64,000 nucleotides of DNA, from positions 190,847 through 254,846 of the forward strand of contig JAJDTB010000015.1 in NCBI GenBank assembly GCA_022827345.1. Reading direction: 5' to 3'. Below are positions 7,332 through 16,635 of this stretch, piece after piece. The notes beneath the pieces were generated by a model that was given only the letters and a program-made list of their open reading frames with translations, was not told the origin of the DNA and did not search any database. Position 1 is the stretch's first letter. Each line of letters begins with the position of its first letter. The stretch is from Gemmatimonadota bacterium. GTDB taxonomy: Bacteria > Gemmatimonadota > Gemmatimonadetes > Longimicrobiales > Gaopeijiaceae. Both the position numbers and the translations under genes were made by a program.

Positions 7332-8492
7332 ATGCGCGCCGACCCGGTGGCGATGACCCGCGCGCTGGTGCGGACGCCCTCGGTGAACCCGGTGCTGGAA
7401 GCGGGTGGGGCGGGCGAGGGGGCGGTCGCCGAACTGGTCGCCGGGTGGCTCGGTGAATGGGGATACGAGCCAGCTCGCAGCGAAGTGGCCCCGGGGCGCT
7501 GGAACGTGGTGGCGCGGCGCGGTGCGGGCGAGGGGCCGTCGCTGCTGCTGAACGGGCACCTGGACACGGTGGGGGTCGCCGGAATGGCGGCGCCGTTTTC
7601 CGGTGCGCTTCGCGAGGGGCGCATTCACGGGCGGGGCGCGGCCGACATGAAGTCGGGGGTCGCCTGCGCACTGGCCGCGGCCGCCGAGTTGGCCGACGCG
7701 GAGATCCCCGGCGAGCTGATCGTCGCGCTGACCGCCGACGAAGAGCACGCGTCGCTGGGGATGGAGGCGCTGGTCGCGGCGGGCGCCAGTGCGGACGCCG
7801 CGGTCGTGTGCGAGCCCACCAGCCTCGCGATCATGCCGGCCCACAAGGGGTTCCTCTGGATCGACGCGCATGCGCGGGGGCGTGCCGCGCACGGGTCACG
7901 TCCCGAACTCGGCATCGACGCGATCGCGCACATGGGGCATGTACTGGTCGCGTTCGAGGAAGAGGCGCGCCGGCTCGCGCGGCAGACGGATCACCCGCTG
8001 CTGGGTCCCGCGTCGCTGCACGCCGGCACGATCACCGGGGGAAGCGCGCCGTCGGTCTACCCGGATCGTTGCCATCTCGTGGTCGAGCGGCGGACGCTGC
8101 CGGGCGAGACGGCCGAGAGCGTGATGATCGAGGCCGCCGAGGTGCTGGAGCGGGCGAAGCGAAGTTGCCCCGGGCTCAACGCCTGGATCGAGGCCGGGCT
8201 TTACCGCGCCGCCACCGAGGTGCCGGAGGACTCCGCGCTGGTGTCAGGCCTCAAGCGGGCGTGCACGGATGCGGGCCTTCCCGGCACGGTGAAGGGAATG
8301 TCCGCCTGGGTCGACGCCTGCTTCCTCAACGAGACCGGAACGCCCGCGGTCTGCTTCGGCCCCGGGTCGATCGCACAGGCGCACGCCGACGAGGAGTGGG
8401 TGAGCGTGGAGGAGATCCGGAGCTGCGCCCGGGTCCTCGCCGATTTCGCGCGGCGGTTCCTGCGACCCGGGCCTACCGGGTTCGGCTTGTAA
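7332..8492 (+). CDS. M20-family metallopeptidase / deacylase (ArgE/DapE-like)
   Basis: Predicted 386-residue cytosolic binuclear zinc hydrolase that removes acyl groups or cleaves small peptides. Visible motifs are NGHLDTVG (first metal His and Asp), GRGAADMKSG (bridging Asp), the general base and metal Glu in TADEEHAS, CEPTS, the dimerisation-domain His in GRAAHGSRPE, and the late metal His in AQAHADEEW. These follow the ArgE/DapE/CPG2 order. The frame is open to 7245; I chose the ATG at 7332 (MRADPVAMTRALVRTPSVNP) because family N-termini begin this close to the PSVNP segment. A GTG at 7287 is possible. Its tail overlaps the convergent lipoprotein gene by 20 bp. Confidence 0.85.
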   Translation: MRADPVAMTRALVRTPSVNPVLEAGGAGEGAVAELVAGWLGEWGYEPARSEVAPGRWNVVARRGAGEGPSLLLNGHLDTVGVAGMAAPFSGALREGRIHGRGAADMKSGVACALAAAAELADAEIPGELIVALTADEEHASLGMEALVAAGASADAAVVCEPTSLAIMPAHKGFLWIDAHARGRAAHGSRPELGIDAIAHMGHVLVAFEEEARRLARQTDHPLLGPASLHAGTITGGSAPSVYPDRCHLVVERRTLPGETAESVMIEAAEVLERAKRSCPGLNAWIEAGLYRAATEVPEDSALVSGLKRACTDAGLPGTVKGMSAWVDACFLNETGTPAVCFGPGSIAQAHADEEWVSVEEIRSCARVLADFARRFLRPGPTGFGL

Positions 8493-8877
8493 CGACGATC
8501 GCCCCTCCGGGGTAGTTCGTCCCGTACCTCATCGTGGCATCGGAGGCGTTCAGGTACTCCATCTCCGAAATGGTGGAGACGGAAATGGAGCGCAAGCCGT
8601 TGGTGGCATCCCCCATGCGGGCTCCGTCCAGGATCAGCTGCGGCATGTTCGAACCGCCCGTTCCCGCGCCGCGGCCGGTCAGCCAGCGCGGCCGCAGACG
8701 GCGCACGACATCGATCGCCGTCAGCGTCGTATACTCCGCCAACTCCTCGGCGGTGATCAGATTGGGGTTCCGCCGCGGCCCGCTGGAACCCCCCCCGCTG
8801 GCACAGGCGCCAAGGCTCGACACCAACGCGAAGGCGGCAACGAATGACAGTCTGGTAATCCAACGATTCAGGCGCAT
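8473..8877 (-). CDS. Lipoprotein with truncated TonB-receptor plug-like domain
   Basis: Predicted 134 residues with a signal peptide and lipobox ending SSLGACASGG. The remainder looks like the plug domain of SusC/TonB-dependent receptors: AEELAEYTTLTAIDVVRRLRP, then MPQLILDG, and it ends with YGTNYPGGAIVVTSRTR, which matches the G-x-x-x-x-G-A-I-x-V-x-T end of plugs. There is no beta-barrel. Stand-alone plug lipoproteins of this kind are, as I recall, frequent in Gemmatimonadota; their role is unknown. The ATG at 8877 has GGAG upstream. It is convergent with, and overlaps, the M20 peptidase gene. Confidence 0.75.
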   Translation of the reverse strand: MRLNRWITRLSFVAAFALVSSLGACASGGGSSGPRRNPNLITAEELAEYTTLTAIDVVRRLRPRWLTGRGAGTGGSNMPQLILDGARMGDATNGLRSISVSTISEMEYLNASDATMRYGTNYPGGAIVVTSRTR

Positions 8878-8998
8878 TCCATACTCCTTGATCTCTAGAG
8901 GGCCTGGCATGTCTTCCCGGGAGCCCGGTCGCTGCGGGGCGCTTGGCCAGCCGGAAGCGGCCTGACGCTCAACAATACCCCTGCGGATCCGGCCCCTG

Positions 8999-10522
8999 TC
9001 AAGACTGACCCGACGCCCGCTCCGCCCTGACCTCGTCGAGCAGGGCGTCCAGCGCCTCCCTGCCGAAGAATCGTCCGTTTGCAACAACCGCCGAGATGCG
9101 GCGCGTATTCCCGATCTCGTCGAGGGGATTGGCCTCCAGAAGGACCAGGTCGGCCAGCTTGCCTTCCGCGACGGCGCCCAGCGAGTCGGTCGCGCCGAGA
9201 AACTCCGCCGGGGCCGTGGTCGCCGCGGCCAGCGCTTCGCGGGGCGACAATCCCGCCTGCACCAGCAACTCCAACTCGTCGTGGATGCTGAAGCCGGGGT
9301 AGACAAACGGATTGGGGGTGTCGGTTCCAGCCAGAATGCCGACGCCGACCGCGGCGGCCATCCCGGTAACGGCGAGCTGGCGGGCCAGAAACGCTTCCCT
9401 GGTCTCGATGTCTTCAGGCGTGTCGGATGATTGGCCGGGAAACGGCGTCATCCAGCCCGCCACGATGGCCTGCGGCATGTACTGCATGCGGGGATCGTCC
9501 TCGTCGCGGAGCCGCGCCAGTGAAGCCACCGATTTCAGAACGGCGAGCGTGGGCGTCAGCCAGGTGCCGTTGCCCGCCAGTTGGGCGAGCAGTTTGCCGC
9601 AGAGGTCGTCGTCGGCGGCGTCGAGGATGACGCGGTAGAGTCCCGTTCCGAAGAACGGATCGGCGAACTCGCGTCCTTCGGCCCGCAGCGCCAGCGCTTC
9701 CGCCCGCATCGAGCGGACTTCGGCGTCGTTGGAGGAGCAGCCCTCCACGACGCCGAACATGTGCGTCATGCTTCGCATCCCCGCGTCGGACGCTTCCCGG
9801 GCCGGAACGGAGAAGGGCACGTGTCCGGCGACATCGACACCGCGCGCCGCGGCCTGCTCGACGATGGCGGCAAACGCGTCCGCCTCGAGCGCGGAATACA
9901 CCTTGATGAACCCCGCGCCCGCGCCCACCAGCGAATCGACGGCGGCGCGCGCCCGTTCGGGGCCGTCGACGACCACCGAACCGGGGAACCACGGGTTGGC
10001 GCCATCCGTGATGTTGCCTGCGACCACTGCACGCGGCCCCACCCGCTGGCCGGCGGCGACCGTCTCGCGGGCTGCCGCGGCCACGTCCAGCTCGCCCCAC
10101 ATGTCGCGGACGCCGGTCACTCCGTTGGCGATGTAGAGAGGCAGCGCCGGGGCGAAGAACGCGGAGAACTCGTGGACGTGCATGTCCCAGAGCCCCGGGA
10201 TCAGGTATCCGCCGCTGCCATCGATGCGCTCCACGCCCTCGCCCAGGCGCAGGTCGCCGGGCATCGCCACCGCGGCGATTCGGCTGCCTTCGATGACGAC
10301 GGTGCGCCCGTCGGCCACGGCACCGGTCGCCGCGTCGACCACCGAGACGTTCTCGATGGCGGTTCCCGAAGCGAATTCGCGGGGCGGCGGGGCGCAGGAT
10401 GTGACCACCACCAGCAGCGCGGCGGTCCCTGTCCCGAAACTTCGGAACGTCCTCGCCACGGACAACGGGCCGCGCGGCCCGGTTGCGATTCCCACGGTGC
10501 GGAACGGAACGGACGGCTTCAT
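8999..10522 (-). CDS. Secreted metal-dependent amidohydrolase (imidazolonepropionase-like)
   Basis: Predicted 507 residues with a lipoprotein-type N-terminus (TAALLVVVTSCAPPP). The amidohydrolase fold is clear: the N-terminal beta segment ENVSVVDAATG, the metal site WDMHVHEF, the probable carboxylated lysine in GFIKVYSA, histidines in AGHVPF and THMFG, the catalytic Asp in AGTDTPNP, and the closing segment AVAEGKLADLVLLEANPL. Such enzymes hydrolyse cyclic amides or peptides such as Xaa-Pro; the substrate is not predictable. The ATG at 10522 was chosen for the strong GGGAGG before it. It is divergent from the amino-acid permease at 10655. Confidence 0.88.
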   Translation of the reverse strand: MKPSVPFRTVGIATGPRGPLSVARTFRSFGTGTAALLVVVTSCAPPPREFASGTAIENVSVVDAATGAVADGRTVVIEGSRIAAVAMPGDLRLGEGVERIDGSGGYLIPGLWDMHVHEFSAFFAPALPLYIANGVTGVRDMWGELDVAAAARETVAAGQRVGPRAVVAGNITDGANPWFPGSVVVDGPERARAAVDSLVGAGAGFIKVYSALEADAFAAIVEQAAARGVDVAGHVPFSVPAREASDAGMRSMTHMFGVVEGCSSNDAEVRSMRAEALALRAEGREFADPFFGTGLYRVILDAADDDLCGKLLAQLAGNGTWLTPTLAVLKSVASLARLRDEDDPRMQYMPQAIVAGWMTPFPGQSSDTPEDIETREAFLARQLAVTGMAAAVGVGILAGTDTPNPFVYPGFSIHDELELLVQAGLSPREALAAATTAPAEFLGATDSLGAVAEGKLADLVLLEANPLDEIGNTRRISAVVANGRFFGREALDALLDEVRAERASGQS

Positions 10523-10654
10523 CGGCGACCTCCCGGGCTGCGAGTGGACCTGGTCCCGCGGCGCGCCGACGGCCCCGCGATCCATCGGTCCAACTTGCGC
10601 GAGTGGCGCGCGGGAGGAAAGCTGTTCCGGTAGTGTCCGGTAACCCCGCCGGTC

Positions 10655-12145
10655 ATGCAGTCAGTCCTTTCCCCAGCCACGCCGCCGATGCAACCAGGAA
10701 ACCAGCCCGCCCGACCGACGCTGAAGAAAGCGGTCGGCAGGGTCCAGTTCTTCACGGTAGCCTTCGGGACCATCATCGGGGTCGGGTGGATGGTCTACCT
10801 CGGCTACTGGCTGGAGCCGGCCGGCCCGGTCGGTGCATCCATCGGCTTTGCCGCGGGCACCCTGCTCATCGCGCTGATCAGCATCTGCTATGCCGAGATG
10901 GCGTCGATGTTTCCCGTCTCGGGCGGCGAACTGGCCTACACCTACGAGTCGTTCGGCACCGGCACCAGCTTCATCACCGCCTGGACGCTGGCGTTCATCT
11001 ACACGGCCGTCGCGGGTTGGGAGGGCATCGCGATCGGGGTGCTGGCCGAGAGCCTCTTCCCCGGCTTCGGCGGCCCGGTCTGGTACACGCTCTTCGACGT
11101 TCCCGTGCGGCCCGGCAAGCTCGCGCTTGGGCTCGGCGTGATGGCCCTGCTGGTCTGGATGAACATCCGCGGCATCGCGAAGGCCACCCGCTTCCAGGAT
11201 CTGATGACCTACGGCTTTCTGGCGCTGTGTGCGGTCTTCATCGGCGCCGCCTTCATCTTCGGCGACGTGGCCAACCTGGAGCCGGCCATACTGCGCAGCG
11301 AGGGCGGATCGATCATGCCCGGGATCATCGCCGCGTTCGTCACCGCACCGTTCTTCCTCGCCGGCTTCGACGTGGTCCCGCAGCTCATGGAAGAGCGGGC
11401 CCCCGGCACCAGCGGCCGCGCCGCCGCGCTCATGATCGTGCTGGCGGTCCTGGGCGCGGGGGCCTTCTACGTGCTGATCATCATGTCGGGGTCGATGATC
11501 GTGCCCTGGCAGCAGTTGCTCGAGTACGACCAGCTGCCCGCCGCGACCGCCTTCCAGGAGACGTTTTCGTCGCCGCTCCTGGGCCGCGCGGTGCTCGCCG
11601 CCGGCTTCATCGGCATTCTCACCACCTGGAACGCGGTGATCATCGCCGCCTCGCGCGTCTACTTCGCGATGAGCCGCGCCCGCATGCTCCCCACCTTCCT
11701 GGGCTCGGTGCACCCGGCCCACGGAACCCCGTCGGGCGCGATCCTCTTCGTGGGCGGGCTGGGTGCCCTGGGCGTCGTCCTGGGCGAGGGGGCGATCGCA
11801 CCCATCGTCAGCGCCGCGACCATCTGCTTCGGCATCATCTTCGCCCTTGTCTCTATCGGCGTCGTCAGGCTGCGCGTCACCCGCCCGGACGCGCGCCGTC
11901 CCTACCGCGTCCCCGGCGGCATCGTCACCGCGGTCGGCTCGGCGCTGGCCGCCCTGCTCTTCGTCGTCCTTGCGCTCGGCGATCCCTACGAACCCGGCGC
12001 CGGCATCCCCGTCGCCTGGATGGTCATCATTGCCTGCTTCCTGCTGGGCGTCCTCTTCTGGCTCTCCTCGGGGCGCCTCAGGCAGTCCGTCACCGAACCG
12101 CAGCGCCGTGAACTCATTCTGGGGGAGGAGGCCCCGCTCGAATGA
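10655..12145 (+). CDS. APC-superfamily amino-acid permease
   Basis: Predicted 496-residue inner-membrane transporter with about 12 hydrophobic helices. The first helix carries the broken-helix glycine motif FGTIIGVGWMVYLGYW, and MASMFPVSGGELAYTYESFG is the usual APC intracellular loop. It is probably a proton-coupled importer of amino acids or amines. Its stop overlaps the MaoC start (ATGA at 12142-12145), and the acyl-CoA synthetase follows directly, so the imported compound may be a carboxylate or betaine that is then activated to a CoA thioester; that link is inference. It is divergent from the amidohydrolase gene. Confidence 0.88.
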   Translation: MQSVLSPATPPMQPGNQPARPTLKKAVGRVQFFTVAFGTIIGVGWMVYLGYWLEPAGPVGASIGFAAGTLLIALISICYAEMASMFPVSGGELAYTYESFGTGTSFITAWTLAFIYTAVAGWEGIAIGVLAESLFPGFGGPVWYTLFDVPVRPGKLALGLGVMALLVWMNIRGIAKATRFQDLMTYGFLALCAVFIGAAFIFGDVANLEPAILRSEGGSIMPGIIAAFVTAPFFLAGFDVVPQLMEERAPGTSGRAAALMIVLAVLGAGAFYVLIIMSGSMIVPWQQLLEYDQLPAATAFQETFSSPLLGRAVLAAGFIGILTTWNAVIIAASRVYFAMSRARMLPTFLGSVHPAHGTPSGAILFVGGLGALGVVLGEGAIAPIVSAATICFGIIFALVSIGVVRLRVTRPDARRPYRVPGGIVTAVGSALAALLFVVLALGDPYEPGAGIPVAWMVIIACFLLGVLFWLSSGRLRQSVTEPQRRELILGEEAPLE

Positions 12146-12627
12146 CCCGCGACTACATCACGCCCGAAACCGTCGACCAGGCCGTCGGCCGCACCTTCGT
12201 CTCGGACTGGATCGTCGTCGACCAGGAGCGCATCAGCGCCTTCGGCGAGATCACCGAGGACCCCGACCCGCACCACGTGGACCCGGAGTACGCGGCCGAG
12301 CACAGCCCCTGGGGCCGCACGATCTCGTTCGGCTTCCTGACCATGTCGCTCATGACGCCCATGCTCTACCAGATCTACCGCTACCCCATGGACGGCGGCA
12401 TCGGCGACGGCTATCCCGCCAGCTACGGCTTCGAGGGCGTCCGCCTGGTCGCCCCGGTCCTCTCCGGTTCGCGCATCCGCGGACACTTCACGGTCAAGGA
12501 CGTGCGCGACCGCAAGCCGGGCCAGCGCCAGGTGACGCTGGGTTGCCGGGTGGAGATCGAGGGGGAGGAGAGGCCGGCGCTGGTCGGTGACTGGCTGTCG
12601 ATCTGGCTGACGCCGCAGAAACCCTAG
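12142..12627 (+). CDS. MaoC-like (R)-specific enoyl-CoA hydratase family protein
   Basis: Predicted 161-residue cytosolic hot-dog-fold protein. The hydratase-2 dyad region is recognisable as FGEITEDPDPHHVDPEYA, with the catalytic Asp and His, followed by the glycine-rich GRTISFGFLTMSLMTPML. MaoC proteins hydrate or dehydrate acyl-CoA intermediates. It is translationally coupled to the permease and 16 bp upstream of the acyl-CoA synthetase, consistent with a small CoA-linked catabolic unit. The acyl substrate is unknown. Confidence 0.88.
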   Translation: MTRDYITPETVDQAVGRTFVSDWIVVDQERISAFGEITEDPDPHHVDPEYAAEHSPWGRTISFGFLTMSLMTPMLYQIYRYPMDGGIGDGYPASYGFEGVRLVAPVLSGSRIRGHFTVKDVRDRKPGQRQVTLGCRVEIEGEERPALVGDWLSIWLTPQKP

Positions 12628-12643
12628 CGGGACGGGGGGAAGG

Positions 12644-14278
12644 GTGACGCACCCGGATCCGGCGCAGCCCGGTGGCGTGGCGACGATCGTCACGACGCTC
12701 GCCGAGCGTGCCAGGCAGCACCCCGACAGGTACTTCGTCCGCTTCCGCGAGTCCGACCTGACCTACGCGGCCTTCGAGGCGCGCACCCGATCGCTGGCGG
12801 CGGGATTGCGGCGCCACCGCGTGGCCGGGCTGGGGGGCCCGGGTGGCGCGGGGGCCATGCCCTCCGAGGGCGGCCCGCGTATCGTCCCGACCCTCCTTCC
12901 CAACTGCGCGGATGCGGTCGTCTTCTGGTTCGCGGCCAACCGGGCAGGCGCGGTGTGGGCGCCCTTGAATACCGAATTCCGCGGCCCGGGACTGGCGCAC
13001 GCCATCAACCTGACCGGGTCGCGGGACCTGGTCGCGGATCACTCGCTGGTTGACGCAGTGCTGGAGGTCGCGGGCGACCTGGACAATGTCGAGCGCCTCA
13101 TCGTGCGCGGCGGACCTGTCCCGACGAGCGGCCGTTTCGCCACCCTTCCACTCGACGCCCTCGACGTCGGCGATGACGGGGCGCCGCCCGCGCCGCAGCC
13201 CACCACCGCGGCCCCCTCGCTGCTGATCTACACCTCCGGCACCACCGGGGCGTCCAAGGCGTGCGAGCTCTCCCACCGCTACGTGCTCGGCCACGCGCAC
13301 CTCATGGCCCGGTCGGCGAGCGTGCGCGGGGACGACGTGCTCTTCTGCCCCTACCCCGTCTTCCACTGGGACGCGACCATCGGCACGATCGCACCCGCGC
13401 TGTGGGCCGGCGCCACCGCCGTCGTGACCGAGCGCTTCAGCGTATCGCGCTTCTGGGCGGACGTGCGGCGCTACGGCGTCACCATCTTCGACTTCATGGG
13501 CGCGACGCTGACCTTCATCTACAAGCAGGAGCCGCGCCCCGACGACGCCGACAATCCCGCCCGGCTCGCCTGGGGCGTCCCGATGCCCGCCTTCAAGGAC
13601 GACTTCGAGGAGCGGTTCGGCCTCACCTTGATCGAGGGCTACGGCTCGACCGAGGGCGGCGTCATGGTCTGGCAGGAACCGGGCGAGCCCTACCCGACGG
13701 GATCGTGCGGTCGCGCAATCCCCGAGTTCCGCCTGCGGATCGTCGACAGCGACGACCGGTCGCTGCCCCCCGGCGGCATCGGCGAAATCGTGGTCCGGCC
13801 CACGCGCGACGAGGACCGCCACCTCATGCTGACGGGCTACTACCGCATGCCCGACCTCAACCGGGAGGTGTTCCGCGGCGGCTGGTTCCACACCGGCGAC
13901 CTGGGGCGCCTCGACGAAGACGGCAACCTCTACTTCGAGGGGCGCAGCAAGGACGCGATCCGGCGGCGCGGCGAGAACATCTCGGCGTACGAGATCGAGC
14001 AGGTGATCGAGGCGCACCCGGCGGTGCTGGAAGCGGCGGCGTACGGGGTGCCGAGCGAATACACTGAGGAGGACGTGGCGGTGTCGGTTGCGCTGCGCCC
14101 CGGGCAGGAGCTGAGCGCCGAAGAACTGCTCGACCATTGCCGCGGCCGCATGGCCCGCTACATGGTCCCTCTGTTCGTGCGCTTCCTCGATGTGCTGCCG
14201 AAGACGCCCACCGAGAAGGTCGAGAAGACGACGCTCAGAAAGTGGCACATGCGTGCGCTTGCGGAGACCAAGGGGTGA
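12644..14278 (+). CDS. AMP-forming acyl-CoA synthetase (CaiC/FadD-like)
   Basis: Predicted 544-residue cytosolic ligase of the ANL superfamily that activates a carboxylic acid to acyl-AMP and then acyl-CoA. Motifs are the P-loop-like LLIYTSGTTGASKACELSH, EGYGSTEGG, the hinge GDLGRLDEDGNLYFEGRSKD with RRGENISAYEIE, and the C-terminal lysine region TPTEKVEKTTLRK. The absence of a signal peptide and the length are normal. The start is a GTG with GGGGGAAGG before it. It shares a unit with the APC permease and MaoC protein; the best analogy is carnitine/crotonobetaine-type ligases, but specificity is not visible in the sequence. The stop lies 15 bp before an AT-rich repeat element. Confidence 0.9.
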   Translation: MTHPDPAQPGGVATIVTTLAERARQHPDRYFVRFRESDLTYAAFEARTRSLAAGLRRHRVAGLGGPGGAGAMPSEGGPRIVPTLLPNCADAVVFWFAANRAGAVWAPLNTEFRGPGLAHAINLTGSRDLVADHSLVDAVLEVAGDLDNVERLIVRGGPVPTSGRFATLPLDALDVGDDGAPPAPQPTTAAPSLLIYTSGTTGASKACELSHRYVLGHAHLMARSASVRGDDVLFCPYPVFHWDATIGTIAPALWAGATAVVTERFSVSRFWADVRRYGVTIFDFMGATLTFIYKQEPRPDDADNPARLAWGVPMPAFKDDFEERFGLTLIEGYGSTEGGVMVWQEPGEPYPTGSCGRAIPEFRLRIVDSDDRSLPPGGIGEIVVRPTRDEDRHLMLTGYYRMPDLNREVFRGGWFHTGDLGRLDEDGNLYFEGRSKDAIRRRGENISAYEIEQVIEAHPAVLEAAAYGVPSEYTEEDVAVSVALRPGQELSAEELLDHCRGRMARYMVPLFVRFLDVLPKTPTEKVEKTTLRKWHMRALAETKG

Positions 14279-14283
14279 GATGT

Positions 14284-16467
14284 ATGGAGAACATTACATT
14301 ATGTAAAGTCGACTTTACGCCATGGGCCACTGGGGCCTGGCGGGCCGCCCTGTGCGCGTTGCTTCTGGGCGTGACCGCTTGCGGCGGCGGCGATGCGCCG
14401 ACGATCGACGTCGAGACGAGCCCGCTGTCGCTCGAGGGCACCAGCCCGGTCGAATGGACGGGCCATGAGCGGTCGTCTCATTTCGTGACCGCGTCGGACG
14501 GCGTGCGGCTGGCCGTCGACGTCGTCCTGCCCGCCGGGTACACCGGCGAGGGCGAGGCGGCGACGGCGTTTCCGGTGATCTTCCGCTACACCCCGTATCA
14601 CCGCACCTCGATCAACCCCGAAACCGGCGAGGTCCCGGTCGCGCCGTACGAGTTCTTCCTGTCGCGCGGGTACGCCTATGTAGCGGCCGACATGCGGGGC
14701 AGCGGCGCGTCGTTCGGCTGGAACGACGTGATGACGCCCATGATGGTCGAGGACGCCGGCACACTCGTCGACTGGATCGCGGCCCAGCCGTGGAGCGACG
14801 GCAACGTCGGCATGTTCGGCGGCTCCTACGAGGGCTGGTCGCAGTTTGCCACGGCGGCGGCGGGACCCGAGGCGCTCAAGGCGATCGTACCCGTGCACAC
14901 CGGCTGGGACGGGATGCTCGTGCAGCCCGGCGGCATCTTCAGCTACGCGTTCACCGAGATGTGGACGGCCATGACCGACTTCATCAACCACAACAACACG
15001 TTTCCGACCTTTCCGATTCCCCCTGTGACCCCGGTGCTCGACGAGGACGGCGACGGCGAGCTGCTGGACGAGATCCCCGTGGACGCGGACGGCGACACCT
15101 GGTTCACCGACGACTACGCCTGGCCGGTGGATCCCGCGAATCCGCCGCAGTATCCCGATGGTGTCGAGCGCACGGAGCACGCGTACTTCAACGCGACGAT
15201 GGAACACATCGCGCATCCGGATGGCGCGCCCGGCAACTTCGATGCGGTGACCAGCATCCGGTCGGTCCGCTTCTTCGACAGCGCGCGCGAGTCCGACGGC
15301 CTCACCGCACCGGGCGTCAACTGGTCGCTGGTTCCCGACATCATCGAATCGGGCGTGGCGGTCTACAACTTCGCCGGCTGGTGGGACGCGTTTGCGCGCA
15401 GCTCCTTCGAGGTGTTCGCGACCCTCGAGGAGTCGAATGCGTCGCGGGTCATCGCCTGGCCGATGTATCACCAGGGAATTTCGCCCGCGGCATCGATGGG
15501 AATCGGTGCGGATCCCGAACGGGAAAACGTCTACACGCCCGCCTACCTGGGCGAGGCGCTGCGGTGGTATGACCGTTGGTTGAAAGGGATCAGGAATGGC
15601 ATCGAGCACGAGCCCCCGGTGCACATCTTCGTCCAGAACGAGGGGTGGCGGGCGGAAGAGTCATGGCCGCTGGAACGGGAGGTCCCCACACGGTTCTACC
15701 TTGCCGGCGCGGGCGCGCTCGCGCGGGAACCCGGCGGACCCGGAAGCGACGACTACACCGCCGACTTCACGCACGACGCCTCGTTCGGCCCGCCGCTCGA
15801 CGCCTCACAGATCTCGGTCGCGAACGCGATGAAGGGAAAGCCGCCCTTCAACGCGCCGTCGTTCGGCCATTCCCGCCAGCAGATGTTCGGCGTACCGGAC
15901 GACCTGCCCTACCGCACGGACAAGGCCGGGCAGGTCCTCACCTACACCAGTGCGCCGCTCGAGGCGGACACCGAGGTGACGGGTCATCCCGTTGTCAGCG
16001 TCTCGATCTCGTCCACCGCCGACTACGGCGACCTCTATTTCTACCTCGAAGATGTCGATCCGGCAGGCAACGCGATCCTCGTGACGGAGTACCAGCACCG
16101 CGCCGGTTTCAACCGCCTGGTCGACAACGACCTCCTGATCCCCGGCAACACCGGGATCGACGTGAAGCCCGACCTGCCCTGGCACGGCTTCCGCGAGGCC
16201 GACCATACCGACCGCGTCTTCGCCGACGGCGCGGTGGTTCGCGTCACGACCTCGCTGTACCCGACGTCGTGGCTCTTCCGGGCCGGACACAGCATCCGCC
16301 TGTCGGTCGCGGCGGCCGACTGGCCCGTCTTCGACCTGCACCCGAAGCTGTCACCGCAAAACCGGCCGGACGCCGACGACAACATCGTGCCCACGATCAC
16401 GGTTCACCGCGGCGGCGAAGGGGGATCGCATTTGCAGTTGCCAGTGATTCCGGGAGCGGCGAAGTGA
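14284..16467 (+). CDS. CocE/NonD (S15) family secreted hydrolase
   Basis: Predicted 727-residue serine hydrolase with a signal peptide and lipobox (ALLLGVTACGGG). The catalytic domain includes the D-V-V-L-P start, YVAADMRGSGASFG and the nucleophile elbow GGSYEGW at about residue 180, with the late histidine in WPMYHQGIS. A C-terminal jelly-roll (X-Pro dipeptidyl-peptidase C domain) follows, with typical YTSAPLEADTEVTG. Substrates may be Xaa-Pro peptides or esters. The only in-frame start that gives a signal peptide is the ATG at 14284 (ribosome-binding AAGGGG upstream). Consequently the AT-rich repeat 14293-14319 falls inside codons 4-12 and encodes ITLCKVDFT, an odd extension for a signal peptide. 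Confidence 0.9.
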   Translation: MENITLCKVDFTPWATGAWRAALCALLLGVTACGGGDAPTIDVETSPLSLEGTSPVEWTGHERSSHFVTASDGVRLAVDVVLPAGYTGEGEAATAFPVIFRYTPYHRTSINPETGEVPVAPYEFFLSRGYAYVAADMRGSGASFGWNDVMTPMMVEDAGTLVDWIAAQPWSDGNVGMFGGSYEGWSQFATAAAGPEALKAIVPVHTGWDGMLVQPGGIFSYAFTEMWTAMTDFINHNNTFPTFPIPPVTPVLDEDGDGELLDEIPVDADGDTWFTDDYAWPVDPANPPQYPDGVERTEHAYFNATMEHIAHPDGAPGNFDAVTSIRSVRFFDSARESDGLTAPGVNWSLVPDIIESGVAVYNFAGWWDAFARSSFEVFATLEESNASRVIAWPMYHQGISPAASMGIGADPERENVYTPAYLGEALRWYDRWLKGIRNGIEHEPPVHIFVQNEGWRAEESWPLEREVPTRFYLAGAGALAREPGGPGSDDYTADFTHDASFGPPLDASQISVANAMKGKPPFNAPSFGHSRQQMFGVPDDLPYRTDKAGQVLTYTSAPLEADTEVTGHPVVSVSISSTADYGDLYFYLEDVDPAGNAILVTEYQHRAGFNRLVDNDLLIPGNTGIDVKPDLPWHGFREADHTDRVFADGAVVRVTTSLYPTSWLFRAGHSIRLSVAAADWPVFDLHPKLSPQNRPDADDNIVPTITVHRGGEGGSHLQLPVIPGAAK
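14293..14319 (+). repeat. AT-rich palindromic element, copy 1
   Basis: The core ATTACATTATGTAAAGT is followed by CG and ACTTTACG. It contains two overlapping dyads: TTACAT/ATGTAA and the perfect GTAAAGT-CG-ACTTTAC. It lies 15 bp after the acyl-CoA synthetase stop and inside the first codons of the CocE gene. The same core recurs near 34994, 49688 and 58316, with diverged copies near 21809 and 41092. Confidence 0.85.
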
Positions 16468-16471
16468 GGAG

Positions 16472-16591
16472 CGGCTTGGCGTCGGCGCGCGCTACGAAGC
16501 CGGCCTGCGCGCGGTCGAGGCTTCAGCCACCGGGAACGAGATCTACAACGGGGTGGTGTCCTTCACGGCCAGGTACATGTTGCGCGGCTGA
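16472..16591 (+). pseudogene. 3' fragment of outer-membrane beta-barrel gene (duplicate)
   Basis: The frame ending at the TGA 16589-16591 reads GVGARYEAGLRAVEASATGN and then EIYNGVVSFTARYMLRG. This matches almost residue for residue the last 38 residues of the barrel encoded at 17542-18264 (GARYEAGIRAVEAS, NELYNGVLSFTARYIF). Only the C-terminal two strands remain, immediately behind the CocE stop, with no start codon or signal. It is a relic of a duplication or recombination between copies that also brought in the intervening aldolase gene, or the remains of a deleted paralogue. Confidence 0.8.
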
Positions 16592-16635
16592 CGGACCGGC
16601 GCTCGACGCGCGTCCATCGACCTTGTTCGTGCCGC

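Noticed and set aside
12494..14248. 584-codon minus-strand frame opposite the acyl-CoA synthetase
   Set aside because: Arg/His-rich shadow with no motifs.
14284..14320. TLCKV peptide shared by several gene starts as a conserved protein motif
   Set aside because: The DNA core is identical without synonymous changes and also occurs where no protein is made, so it is a DNA element.
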